From UBA2108 sp963925495 (lineage in GTDB: Bacteria > Bacteroidota > Bacteroidia > Flavobacteriales_G > Salibacteraceae): a stretch of DNA of 64,000 nucleotides. Under the pieces are notes generated by a model. That model was not told the origin of the DNA. It made no database searches and was given only the letters and a program-made list of their open reading frames with translations. Of this stretch, positions 18,141 through 26,851 are shown piece after piece. Position 1 is the stretch's first letter; the number at the start of each line of letters is the position of its first letter. A program made the position numbers and the translations under genes. Location of the stretch: assembly GCA_963925495.1 (NCBI GenBank), contig CAWUST010000032.1, positions 1 to 64,000 of the forward strand, written 5' to 3'.

Positions 18141-18362
18141 ATGACGAAGTTAAATGATTGGAAATTTTGGGGTTTAGTATCCCTTACATTGGGCTTAGCA
18201 CCTTTTTATCCCGAACCACATATTGTTGGAAAAGTACAATGGATATTAGGTGGGGCAGAAGGAATGTTGTTTATGGATTGGTTTGATGTTGTTTTACATG
18301 GAACCCCATGGGTAATGTTTCTTATTGCTTTGGTAAAAACTTTTGTTCTAAAAAGCAAATAA
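18141..18362 (+). CDS. Small conserved membrane protein
   Basis: 73 residues from ATG 18141 (MTKLNDWKFWGLVSLTLGLA). The upstream in-frame extension to 18105 looks non-coding. There are two hydrophobic segments, around 9-25 and 50-68 (TPWVMFLIALVKTFVL). The motif LGLAPFYPEPHIVGKVQWIL is strongly conserved in similar small proteins that I recall next to Crp/Fnr regulators and sulfur-transport membrane proteins in Bacteroidota. It is sometimes labelled an RND transporter, which its size rules out. Function unknown. Confidence 0.65.
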   Translation: MTKLNDWKFWGLVSLTLGLAPFYPEPHIVGKVQWILGGAEGMLFMDWFDVVLHGTPWVMFLIALVKTFVLKSK

Positions 18363-18392
18363 AAAAGGCCTGACGATCGCCAAGCCTTTTTA
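18359..18392 (+). terminator. Convergent bidirectional terminator
   Basis: AAAAAAGGC...GCCTTTTT hairpin (imperfect inner stem around TGACGATCGCC) between the small membrane protein gene and the converging ndk gene. A and T runs on both flanks would allow it to serve both strands. Confidence 0.7.
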
Positions 18393-18448
18393 AAATTCCA
18401 AACAAAAAGTAAAAGACAATTTGTGTCTATACTTCTTGAGTAAATGAA

Positions 18449-18868
18449 TTAATACATTTCTCTTCCAGCAAAAAAGTAAGATCCTTCAATCTGAGCATTT
18501 TCGTCAGAATCTGAACCATGTACAGCATTTTTAGCTTTACTTTCTGCAAATTCAGCTCTTAACGTTCCTTCAGCAGCTTCGCTTGGGTCAGTAGCTCCAA
18601 TTAGTGTCCTGAAATCTAAAACAGCGTTATCTTTTTCAAGAATTGCAGCTACAATTGGTCCTGAACTCATATAATCAACTAACTCTCCGTAAAATGGACG
18701 TTCAGCATGTACTTCATAAAAAGATCCTGCCTCAGCGCTAGAAAGTTGAGTTTTTTTCATTGCTACTATTCTAAAACCACCTTGAACTATTTTGTCCAAA
18801 ATTGCTCCAGTTAAACCTTTGGCAACTGCCTCTGGTTTTATCATTGTAAATGTTCTGTTACTTGCCAT
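18449..18868 (-). CDS. ndk: Nucleoside diphosphate kinase
   Basis: 139 residues, the normal length for the family. It transfers the gamma phosphate from ATP to nucleoside diphosphates. It starts MASNRTFTMIKPEAVAKG with the conserved TMIKPEAV. RTLIGATDPSEAAEGTLR contributes to nucleotide binding, and the phospho-accepting histidine lies in NAVHGSDS. All key residues are present. It is monocistronic, with a TACTTTTG promoter at 18905-18912 and a palindrome in the leader. Confidence 0.96.
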   Translation of the reverse strand: MASNRTFTMIKPEAVAKGLTGAILDKIVQGGFRIVAMKKTQLSSAEAGSFYEVHAERPFYGELVDYMSSGPIVAAILEKDNAVLDFRTLIGATDPSEAAEGTLRAEFAESKAKNAVHGSDSDENAQIEGSYFFAGREMY

Positions 18869-18886
18869 TATTCTTTATTTTTTATC

Positions 18887-18912
18887 CCGATAATTATCGG
18901 CGGGCAAAAGTA
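18887..18912 (-). promoter_or_regulatory. ndk promoter and leader palindrome
   Basis: TACTTTTG -7 element at 18905-18912 (minus strand). Immediately downstream the transcript would begin with a perfect 14-base palindrome CCGATAATTATCGG (18887-18900) in the short 5' leader of ndk. Confidence 0.55.
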
Positions 18913-19460
18913 GTTTTTTCTTTCTGTTTAATGAGGTAGAAAATTTAATGGATTTGAAAGAGTAGCAACAAGTGAATCTAAAATAATAGTATACCAACAT
19001 TTGATATGTTCTGTTTCAGGAAAGAATGTTAAAGGATATAGCTGAGGTAACCAAGCTTATAAATGAGAGTAACAACCATGTCGTGAGTTTGCCCTCTAAA
19101 TAGTGTTTTTACCTTCTGTTTATTTCATGTGTTCTACGTTGAACTAATCCTCCTACGTCGGAGGCTAAACAAGAATGGGAGATACTCAAAATAACCAACC
19201 GATTTTTATTCACTAAATAATATAAGCTAAAAGATAGGATTAAAAAAAGTAAGAGCACATTAGAGCGTGCTATTGACATGGTTTCAGAGTTTGGGATTAT
19301 TAACCTCTAAAACTTGCAATAGCAATTGAATCTAGAAGTCTGTTTCAAATTTTATTTGACTATAACAAATAATTTCTTCAATTAACAAATATTCCAAATT
19401 TCAAGAATGCCGCTCCTAGATAAAAGTTATCTTCGCAACCGTTTACAGGTAAACTAAAAA
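18913..19460. other. Gene-free interval between ndk and the efflux operon
   Basis: Roughly 550 bases holding the TetR-like remnant described at 19236-19360. There is a near-palindrome CCTCCTACGTCGGAGG at 19149-19164. A TATCTTCG at about 19428-19435 is a possible -7 element (one mismatch) for the MarR gene. No intact gene was found. Confidence 0.45.
19236..19360 (+). pseudogene. Possible TetR-family regulator remnant
   Basis: One frame reads RIKKSKSTLERAIDMVSEFG then IINL and a stop. The next frame, overlapping it, reads LKLAIAIESRSLFQILFD. Placed end to end these resemble the N-terminal helix-turn-helix of TetR repressors (ERA.DMVSEFG..., then LA....SRS.LF). No ATG and no C-terminal domain remain. 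The match is by eye and the segment is short, so confidence is low. Confidence 0.3.
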
Positions 19461-19910
19461 ATGGAAAAACCGGATATAGAAAATAATTTAGGATATTTAC
19501 TTAATTCTACGACCAATGCACTTAATACATTAATGCAACGGGTTATCCTTGCTGAAGGTGTTTTGGTTCCGTTGGAACAAGTCAAGCTCTTGATTTTTAT
19601 AAGTTTCCATGATGGGACTACCCAACAAGCGATTTGCGACAAAATGCAAAAAGCTAAAACAGGTATTTCCAGATTGGTAGATGGTTTAGTGAAAAAAAAA
19701 ATGGTCTTTCGCATAGAGAATGAATACGATAGGAGGAATAAGAACTTGTTTATTACTGAAAAAGGACTTGCTGTTAGAGACAAATTTCATCCACTCGCCT
19801 TTCAGAATTTGCAGACACTAGAAAATGACTTAGGTAAATCGGAAAGTGCTGAACTTAAGGAGCATTTGCTTACTATTAGAAGCATCATTCTAAACAAAAT
19901 AAACAAATAA
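19461..19910 (+). CDS. MarR family transcriptional regulator
   Basis: 149 residues of winged-helix type. It contains LLNSTTNALNTLMQRVILAE, HDGTTQQAICDKMQKAKTGI (recognition helix region) and a wing RIENEYDRRNKNLFITEKG, with the D-R-R-x-x-x-L-x-I-T motif diagnostic of MarR. It is the first gene of the efflux operon (2-base gap to the adaptor) and most likely its local repressor, released by a toxic compound. Confidence 0.88.
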   Translation: MEKPDIENNLGYLLNSTTNALNTLMQRVILAEGVLVPLEQVKLLIFISFHDGTTQQAICDKMQKAKTGISRLVDGLVKKKMVFRIENEYDRRNKNLFITEKGLAVRDKFHPLAFQNLQTLENDLGKSESAELKEHLLTIRSIILNKINK

Positions 19911-19912
19911 AA

Positions 19913-21031
19913 ATGAAAAGACAGGTTACAATAATTATAGGTATAGTAATCATTGCTTCTGCAATTGGAATTATGAAATACATGGAGGCTCAGAAAATAT
20001 CTCCTGAAAAGAAAATGGGAAACAATGGTGTTCCTACCGTCATAGTTAAAGCTTTAAAAACTAGATGGGTGAAAAATGAAATTTCAATAACGGGTAAGTT
20101 GATTTCAGAAAAAAGAATTGAAATATTTTCAGAGGTTCAAGGTGTTTTGTTGTCTTCGGGTAAATTGTTTAAAGAAGGAATGCGATTTAGCCAAGGAGAA
20201 AGAATGCTGAAAATCGATAGCACTGAATTTTACTTGAATCTGTTATCGAACAAATCGAGTTATTTAAATTTACTTGTGCAACTCGGCCCCGATATTAAAT
20301 ACGATTTCCCCGAAGCATATAACAAATGGAATAAATATTTAGAGAGTATAGATGCAACTCAACCAATAGCAGACTTGCCAAATGTTAAAAATAAAAAATA
20401 CAGAAATTTCCTTACTTCTCGAGAAGTATATAAGCAGTATTATAGTATTAAAAGTCAAGAAGAGAAATTATCAAAATATAATCTAAGCGCCCCTTTTTCA
20501 GGTGTTTTGAGCCAGGGAAATTTACAGCCAGGTACAATGATTAGAATAGGACAAAAACTAGGAACTTTTCTTCAGTCTGGTTCTTATGAGTTAGAAGTTG
20601 CGGTAAGCTTAACCGATGCCAATCTTATAAAAATTGGAGATAGTGTTTTGTTACACTCTCAAAATTTGTCCAATACTTGGCAGGGAGAAGTAAAGAGATT
20701 GTCTCAGCATATAGACCAAGCAACTCAAACCATTAAAGTTTATATACAAATAAATTCTAATGATTTAAGAGAGGGGATGTACCTCTCTGGAAAAATTATT
20801 TCTGGAGGGTTCCCAAATGCCATAAAAATTCCACGAGATCTATTAATTGGGGTGAATCAAGTTTATTTAGTAGAAGACTCTATTTTAAACCTGAAAAGCG
20901 TAAATGTTCTTAAAATTGGCGAAAGTGAAGTTGTAATTAACGGGATTGAAGATGGCCAGTTGACAATGAATCAGGTTTTTAGCTCGGCATTTAACGGAAT
21001 GAAAATTTCCCCAAAAATAATTGTCGATTAG
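19913..21031 (+). CDS. RND efflux periplasmic adaptor (HlyD/MFP family)
   Basis: 372 residues. An N-terminal membrane anchor (about 5-22, IIIGIVIIASAIGIMKYM) is followed by a barrel-sandwich hybrid: GVLLSSGKLFKEGMRFSQGE early and YNLSAPFSGVLSQGNLQPGT later. Between them lies an unusually short helical hairpin. It bridges the inner-membrane pump to the TolC-like channel. It overlaps nothing, and the permease ATG follows its stop by one base. With the MarR, permease and TolC genes it forms a complete tripartite system. Confidence 0.9.
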   Translation: MKRQVTIIIGIVIIASAIGIMKYMEAQKISPEKKMGNNGVPTVIVKALKTRWVKNEISITGKLISEKRIEIFSEVQGVLLSSGKLFKEGMRFSQGERMLKIDSTEFYLNLLSNKSSYLNLLVQLGPDIKYDFPEAYNKWNKYLESIDATQPIADLPNVKNKKYRNFLTSREVYKQYYSIKSQEEKLSKYNLSAPFSGVLSQGNLQPGTMIRIGQKLGTFLQSGSYELEVAVSLTDANLIKIGDSVLLHSQNLSNTWQGEVKRLSQHIDQATQTIKVYIQINSNDLREGMYLSGKIISGGFPNAIKIPRDLLIGVNQVYLVEDSILNLKSVNVLKIGESEVVINGIEDGQLTMNQVFSSAFNGMKISPKIIVD

Positions 21032-21032
21032 C

Positions 21033-24000
21033 ATGAGAAATTTAATTACATACTTTATTAAGTATCCGGTTGCTGGTAACACCATTATGGTTCTCATCAT
21101 GATATTCGGGTGGTTTGGGCTTCAGAGTTGGAAGAAAAACTTTTTTCCTGTTTCGGAAAGTAGAATAGTAAAAATTGAAACTACTTACCCGGGTTCAGCT
21201 CCTGAAGAGATTGAAAAAGGAATAGTATTAAAAATTGAGAATAATTTAAGAGGGGTTACTGGAATTGAGCAAGTAAGTTCGGTTAGCAGTGAAAACTCAG
21301 GTGTAATAACCATTGAAGTACAAAAAAAATACGATACGGATTTAATTCTTCAGGATGTAAAAAATGCAGTGGATAGAATCCCTTCATTTCCAGATGGAAT
21401 GGAACCTCCAGTAATTTATAAGCAAGAAGGGAGAAACTTCGCTATTAGCTTTGCTATCAGTGGCGAAGTAAGTCTTAATACCTTAAAGAAATTTGCGCAA
21501 AAAGTAGAAAGTGATTTATTGGCAATTGATGGATTAAGTAAAATTTCACTCACTGGATTCCCGGATGAAGAAATAGAAATTGCAATTAGAGAAAATGATT
21601 TACAAGCATATAATCTAACTTTTTCGCAGGTAAATATTGCAGTAAAAAACGCCAATTTGGAAATTACTGGTGGTAGACTGAAAAGTGAAAAAGAAGAACT
21701 AATTATTAGAGCAAATACAAAGGAATATTATGCTGAAAAGTTTAGAGATATTGTAGTTAAAACATCGGATGCTGGAAAAATAATTAGATTATTTCAAGTA
21801 GCAGATATTCGTGATGTGTGGGCGGAATCACCCAATAGAAATTACCTGAACGGTGAGCCAACTGTAATTGTAGAAGTTAGTAATACGATTGAAGAGGATA
21901 TATTGGATATTACCGAAAGTGTCTCCCTTTACATGGAAGAATTTAATGCGGAAAATGACGTGGTTAAAGCCACATTGGTGCGAGATGGTTCAACAACTTT
22001 AAATGGAAGAATAGATTTGTTGATGACCAATGGGATCATGGGTTTTTTCCTGGTTTTGTTGTTCTTGGCTGTTTTTCTGCACATTCGATTGGCTTTTTGG
22101 GTTGCTCTTAGTATTCCTGTCGCTTTTATGGGAATGTTTATAGTTGGGGCCAATAGTGATGTATCTATAAATGTAATTTCTCTTTTTGGAATGATACTGG
22201 TTATCGGTATTTTAGTAGATGACGGAATTGTAATTGGTGAAAATATTTATAAAAAATATGAGGAAGGCATGGAGCCTATTCAAGCCGCGGTTGAAGGAAC
22301 AATGCAAGTTTTACCTGCTGTGTTTTCAGCGATTTTAACTACTGCTATTGCTTTTTCGACTTTCTTTTTCTTAGATGGCCGTTTAGGAGATTTTGCACCA
22401 GATATGGCTTTTGTAGTAATAAGTACATTGGCTTTTTCATTGGTAGAAGGAGCCTTTATTTTACCTGCTCACGTTGCGCATTCAAGAGCTTTAAGTAAAG
22501 ATGCTACAAAGAACAAAGTGGAAATATTTTTTGATAATATAATGAGCCGACTTCGCGATAAATACTATGCTCCATTTCTACAATTTTCCATGCGCAATTG
22601 GGTTTTGGTATTATCGTTTCCTATTGCACTTTTTCTTATAACTATTGGTGGAATAAAAGGTGGATTTATTCAATTGACTTTTTTCCCTTCTATTGAGCAA
22701 GATTTTATAAATGTTCAATTGGAAATGCCCGCAGGAACGAGAGAAAGCGTAACTGAAAAAGTATTGCAACGAATTGAAAAAGGAGCAATTGCGCTTAGTG
22801 ATTCGCTGCAAGGAACTCGTGAGGACGGAAAACCAATCATTGAAAATACATTACTGAAAATCGGGCCTAGTCCAAATGTTGGGAAGGTGGAAATTCGCTT
22901 GCTTGGAGCCGAAGAACGAGCCATGAAAAGTCAATTAATAGCAAATTTAATTCGCAAAGAAGTTGGCGAAATTTATGATGCTGAAAAGTTGCTCTATTCC
23001 ATATCAACGCCTTTTGGAAAGCCGATATCCGTTTCATTGCTTGGGAATAATTTATCGGAATTAGAAAATGCAAAAAAAGAACTTAAAGCGGAATTAAATA
23101 ACCTTCCGGCTCTTACTAATATTGCTGATAATGACAAGCAAGGTGCACGTGAACTAACCATTAAACTTAAAAACAAGGCATACCAACTTGGGCTTACTAT
23201 GGGCGATGTAATTTCACAAGTTCGACAAGGGTATTTTGGACAAGAAGTACAGCGCTTACAAAGAGGTTTAGATGAGGTAAAAGTTTGGGTACGCTACCCA
23301 ATTGCCGATAGAACTTCAGTAAGTAGACTTGAAAGTATGCGAATAAGAACTCAAGCGGGTTTGGAGGTTCCTTTTAATGAAATAGCGAGCTACGAAATAG
23401 ATAGAGGCATTGTTGCAATAAATCACTTGGATGGACAACGTGAAGTTAGAATTGAAGCCGATATGGGTGATTCGGAAGTTTCTTCTGCAGATATAATGGC
23501 TAATGTTAAAGACAGTATATTACCTTCGATTTTAACTAAATATCCTTCTTTAAGTGTTGCTTTTGAAGGGCAAAGCAAAGAACAGGCAAAAATGAAAAAA
23601 TCGGGTAGTTCAGTTATCCCAATAATTCTATTGCTTATGTTGGCCACTATTACATTGACTTTTAGATCTTTATGGCAGACAGTTGTAGTTTTTATTACTA
23701 TTCCATTTGCAATAATTGGTGTAGGATGGGGGCATTTTTTTCACGGTCATGCTATCAGCCTTCTTTCCATGTTTGGGGTAATAGCGCTCATAGGAATTAT
23801 GGTAAATGATAGTCTCGTTTTTATAAGTAGGGTAAACGAGTTAGTAAAAAAGCACAGAGATTTTGACAATGCTGTTTTTGAGGCTGGGAAATCAAGGTTC
23901 AGGGCAATTGTACTAACTTCAGTTACTACCGTTGCTGGACTTATGCCACTTATTTTTGAAACAAGTTTTCAAGCTCAATTTCTTATTCCTATGGCAATTA

Positions 24001-24170
24001 CAGTAGCATATGGAATGTTGATTGCAACTTTTATTACTTTAATTGTCCTTCCTGTATTTTTAGTTGTATTGAATAGAATTAAAGTTCATGTCAATTGGTT
24101 TTGGACAGGTAAAAAGCCAAGTTACGAAGAAGTAGAACCAGCAATAATGGAATTAGAATTTGAAAAATAA
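21033..24170 (+). CDS. RND efflux permease (AcrB/HAE-like)
   Basis: 1045 residues from ATG 21033 (MRNLITYFIKYPVAGNTIMV). This start is preferred over one 12 bases earlier, inside the adaptor gene. Proton-driven drug or metal exporter with the usual two repeats of six membrane helices and large periplasmic loops. TYPGSAPEEIEKGI near the N-terminus and GILVDDGIVIGENIYKKYEE in helix 4 (acidic proton-relay pair) are diagnostic. The second repeat carries GVIALIGIMVNDSLVFISR. The substrate is unknown; the lack of His/Met clusters argues for organic compounds more than heavy metals. Confidence 0.93.
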   Translation: MRNLITYFIKYPVAGNTIMVLIMIFGWFGLQSWKKNFFPVSESRIVKIETTYPGSAPEEIEKGIVLKIENNLRGVTGIEQVSSVSSENSGVITIEVQKKYDTDLILQDVKNAVDRIPSFPDGMEPPVIYKQEGRNFAISFAISGEVSLNTLKKFAQKVESDLLAIDGLSKISLTGFPDEEIEIAIRENDLQAYNLTFSQVNIAVKNANLEITGGRLKSEKEELIIRANTKEYYAEKFRDIVVKTSDAGKIIRLFQVADIRDVWAESPNRNYLNGEPTVIVEVSNTIEEDILDITESVSLYMEEFNAENDVVKATLVRDGSTTLNGRIDLLMTNGIMGFFLVLLFLAVFLHIRLAFWVALSIPVAFMGMFIVGANSDVSINVISLFGMILVIGILVDDGIVIGENIYKKYEEGMEPIQAAVEGTMQVLPAVFSAILTTAIAFSTFFFLDGRLGDFAPDMAFVVISTLAFSLVEGAFILPAHVAHSRALSKDATKNKVEIFFDNIMSRLRDKYYAPFLQFSMRNWVLVLSFPIALFLITIGGIKGGFIQLTFFPSIEQDFINVQLEMPAGTRESVTEKVLQRIEKGAIALSDSLQGTREDGKPIIENTLLKIGPSPNVGKVEIRLLGAEERAMKSQLIANLIRKEVGEIYDAEKLLYSISTPFGKPISVSLLGNNLSELENAKKELKAELNNLPALTNIADNDKQGARELTIKLKNKAYQLGLTMGDVISQVRQGYFGQEVQRLQRGLDEVKVWVRYPIADRTSVSRLESMRIRTQAGLEVPFNEIASYEIDRGIVAINHLDGQREVRIEADMGDSEVSSADIMANVKDSILPSILTKYPSLSVAFEGQSKEQAKMKKSGSSVIPIILLLMLATITLTFRSLWQTVVVFITIPFAIIGVGWGHFFHGHAISLLSMFGVIALIGIMVNDSLVFISRVNELVKKHRDFDNAVFEAGKSRFRAIVLTSVTTVAGLMPLIFETSFQAQFLIPMAITVAYGMLIATFITLIVLPVFLVVLNRIKVHVNWFWTGKKPSYEEVEPAIMELEFEK

Positions 24171-24175
24171 GTAGT

Positions 24176-25489
24176 ATGAGAATAGTAATAATCCTTTCAT
24201 TTGTTCTGTTTTCTGAGCTAGTTTTGGCTCAAGAATATAAACTCGATAAAGTTTTGGAGTTGGCTTTGGCCAATAATCACAACATAAAAGTTTTTCAAAA
24301 CAACGTTATTATCGCTGATAATATTGCTGATCCTGGAAATGCTGGATTGTTACCACAGTTTAGCTTAAATGGCGGAGTAAATTACTCTAGCAACGATACC
24401 AAGTTAGAATTACTTGCTCAACCTAAGCCAGTTGCAATTGAGCAAGCGGGGGCGGAGTCTATTTCTGCCAATTTAGGTTTGGGGTTAAACTGGGTTATTT
24501 TCGATGGAATGGCCATGTTTAGAAACTACGACAAGTTGAAAATATTAATTGATTTAGAGGATGTTAAAACTCGGGCTAGCGTTGAGAACACACTTATGCT
24601 GGTTATTTCTAATTACTATCAAATGGCAAGTGCAATCAACAATGTGAAAATATCATCGCAGTCTATAGCCATTACCAATGACAGACTAAGAAGAGCAAAA
24701 GCAAAACACGAAGTTGGAGCTAGTTCAAGTATAGATTATTTAAGTGCTCAAGTTGATTTGAATACCGATAGCGTTACCCTCATTAATTCTAAGGCTCAAT
24801 TGGAAAAAGCTGCGAATAATTTAAACCAGTTAACTGGCTATCAACTCTCTGATGGTTTTACGATTTCGGGGGATGTTGATATTGAAACAAGAATGGTTTA
24901 TCAAGAATTGGTGAAACAAGCAAACTCAAACAATGCTCAATTATTAAATGCCGAGTATTCCAGACTTGCCGCAGAAAAAAACATGAAAATCACTGAGTCA
25001 GGTTATGCTCCAATTATTGCATTAAGTGGAAGTTATGGCTTAAATTATGTTGAAAATGAAATTGGTAATTTACTAAGTAATAGAAGTCTGGGTTATTCTG
25101 CTGGAGTTACGCTTAGCTATCCTATTTTTCAGGCAAATATCAGGAAAATAAAAGCCCAAAATGCCAAAGTAGCTTTATTGAGTAGTGAAGAAATTAGGCT
25201 GAATACCATAGACCAATTAAAAACTGATATGAATAACGCTTGGATTGATTATGAAAGAAATTTGGCTGTGTTGGAAATGGAAAAACGAAATTTAAAAAAT
25301 GCTGAGGTTAATTTCACTAGAAGCCGAGAACTGTATCAGTTGGGAAATGTAACCAATGTTCAGTTTCGTGCTGCACAACTCAATTATTTGAGAACTCAAG
25401 TGAATATAATAAACAGCAAATACCAAGTTCGATTAAGCGAATTTGAACTGATTCGATTGAGTGGAATGCTAATTCAGAAAGGAAATTAA
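24176..25489 (+). CDS. TolC family outer membrane efflux protein
   Basis: 437 residues with a signal peptide (MRIVIILSFVLFSELVLAQ). Two outer-membrane-efflux repeats follow: LDKVLELALANNHNIKVFQ with AKHEVGASSSIDYLSAQVDL, and the second SRELYQLGNVTNVQFRAAQL with a helical SGMLIQKGN end. It forms the exit duct for the RND pump encoded 5 bases upstream and is the last gene of the operon. Confidence 0.92.
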   Translation: MRIVIILSFVLFSELVLAQEYKLDKVLELALANNHNIKVFQNNVIIADNIADPGNAGLLPQFSLNGGVNYSSNDTKLELLAQPKPVAIEQAGAESISANLGLGLNWVIFDGMAMFRNYDKLKILIDLEDVKTRASVENTLMLVISNYYQMASAINNVKISSQSIAITNDRLRRAKAKHEVGASSSIDYLSAQVDLNTDSVTLINSKAQLEKAANNLNQLTGYQLSDGFTISGDVDIETRMVYQELVKQANSNNAQLLNAEYSRLAAEKNMKITESGYAPIIALSGSYGLNYVENEIGNLLSNRSLGYSAGVTLSYPIFQANIRKIKAQNAKVALLSSEEIRLNTIDQLKTDMNNAWIDYERNLAVLEMEKRNLKNAEVNFTRSRELYQLGNVTNVQFRAAQLNYLRTQVNIINSKYQVRLSEFELIRLSGMLIQKGN

Positions 25490-25530
25490 AGGACTTCTGT
25501 TTGTAATTTATTTAGAATAGATTTTCAGAT

Positions 25531-25562
25531 TTTGCTTTCTCAAAATCAAAACCTTACCTTTG
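25531..25562 (+). promoter_or_regulatory. Promoter of the first desaturase gene
   Basis: TTTG (25531-25534), 20 bases, TACCTTTG (25555-25562): an excellent match to the Bacteroidota promoter. The GTG start codon follows only 4 bases after the -7 element, implying a leaderless or nearly leaderless mRNA. Confidence 0.7.
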
Positions 25563-25566
25563 TATT

Positions 25567-26655
25567 GTGAAACGAGTAAAATTTGTGAGTACGAATAATG
25601 ATGAATTTTATCGCACACTGCGAAAAAAAGTAAATCGTTATTTTAAAGATAACAACGTTAAGAAAACAGGAAACTTAGGTTTGTACATTAAAGCCATAAT
25701 TTTGTTTTCAGCTCTTTTGGGATCGTTATTGATTATGGTGGTTTCGCCACAATTACCCATTCTTGTTTTCTTCTCAATATGGTTACTTATGGGGGTAAGC
25801 ATGGCTGGAATTGGCTTGTCGGTTATGCACGAAGCGGTGCATGGTAGCTTTTCTTCAAATCGAAAAATAAATGATTTTTTAGGGCACGCTGCTATGTTTT
25901 TTGTCGGCGGATTTGCTGAAAATTGGAGGATTCAACACAATCAATTGCACCATACCTATACTAACGTTGCCAATTTAGACGAAGATATAAATCCAGCTTT
26001 TTCGGTGGTTCGTTTATCCACTAAGTTTCCGCTAAAGCCTGCTCATAAATTCCAGTATATCTATGCTTGGTTTCTTTATTGCCTAATGACACTTATGTGG
26101 GTTACTACCAAAGATTTTAGTCAATTGTTAAGGTTTAAAAGACAAGGTTTTTATGACAACCGTTCCTCAGAATACACAAAAGAATGGATAAGGCTTATCT
26201 TATTTAAAGTGTTGTACTACGCTATATTTATTGGTCTTTTATTGAACTTTTCATCGTATTCACTTTTGTTTGTGATTTCTGGATTTCTTATCATGCATTT
26301 TATTGCTGGTTTTATTTTGGGGATCGTTTTTCAGCCTGCACATGTTACCACTAATGCACAATTTCCAGAAACGAACGACGAAGACAATATTTTAAATAGT
26401 TGGGCAGCACACCAGTTAATTACAACTCAAAATTTTGCCATGAACAACAGATGGCTGAGTTGGTATGTTGGTGGATTGAATTTTCAGATTGAACACCATT
26501 TGTTTCCCACCATTAGCCATGTGCATTTTAAGGCAATATCTAAAATTGTGCAAGAAGTCGTTAAAGAGTATAATCTTCCATATTATGCTCAACCTAGTTT
26601 TCGTTCAGCGATTTACGACCATGCTAAAATGTTGGTTCGGCTGGGAAAGTCCTAG
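25567..26655 (+). CDS. Fatty acid desaturase, acyl-CoA desaturase type (copy 1)
   Basis: 362 residues. Membrane-bound di-iron desaturase that introduces a double bond into an acyl chain. The three histidine boxes are present: HEAVHG (first), HNQLHHTYTNVANLDEDI (second) and QIEHHLFPTISH (third), with membrane helices between. A GTG start is used. It is supported by exact alignment of the N-terminus (KRVKFVS) with the paralog downstream (QRVKFKS, ATG start). The arrangement of boxes resembles linoleoyl-CoA/front-end type desaturases of Bacteroidota. Regiospecificity is unknown. Confidence 0.9.
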   Translation: MKRVKFVSTNNDEFYRTLRKKVNRYFKDNNVKKTGNLGLYIKAIILFSALLGSLLIMVVSPQLPILVFFSIWLLMGVSMAGIGLSVMHEAVHGSFSSNRKINDFLGHAAMFFVGGFAENWRIQHNQLHHTYTNVANLDEDINPAFSVVRLSTKFPLKPAHKFQYIYAWFLYCLMTLMWVTTKDFSQLLRFKRQGFYDNRSSEYTKEWIRLILFKVLYYAIFIGLLLNFSSYSLLFVISGFLIMHFIAGFILGIVFQPAHVTTNAQFPETNDEDNILNSWAAHQLITTQNFAMNNRWLSWYVGGLNFQIEHHLFPTISHVHFKAISKIVQEVVKEYNLPYYAQPSFRSAIYDHAKMLVRLGKS

Positions 26656-26698
26656 TTCCCTGTCCTACAATAAATTCAAGATTCAAAAAGGAGACTCC

Positions 26699-26728
26699 CG
26701 CGGATAAACGCAGATTATCGCAGATCTA
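26699..26728 (+). repeat. Three tandem 10-base units
   Basis: CGCGGATAAA, CGCAGATTAT, CGCAGATCTA in direct succession, 44 bases after the first desaturase stop. The spacing equals one helical turn. It resembles a degenerate short repeat seen in intergenic DNA of Bacteroidota, but I cannot assign a function. Confidence 0.5.
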
Positions 26729-26825
26729 AAAAAAATACAATCCTACTTAATACAATAAATTCAATATTCAACATTCAATGTTTAAACTTTAACAAGGGCA
26801 ATATATTTTCTCTAACCAAGAGAGT

Positions 26826-26833
26826 TATATTTG
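26826..26833 (+). promoter_or_regulatory. Promoter -7 element of the second desaturase gene
   Basis: TATATTTG, matching TAnnTTTG, 18 bases before the ATG at 26852. It indicates that the second desaturase has its own promoter despite being in tandem with the first. Confidence 0.55.
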
Positions 26834-26851
26834 CGTTTTAAAAATGAAAAT

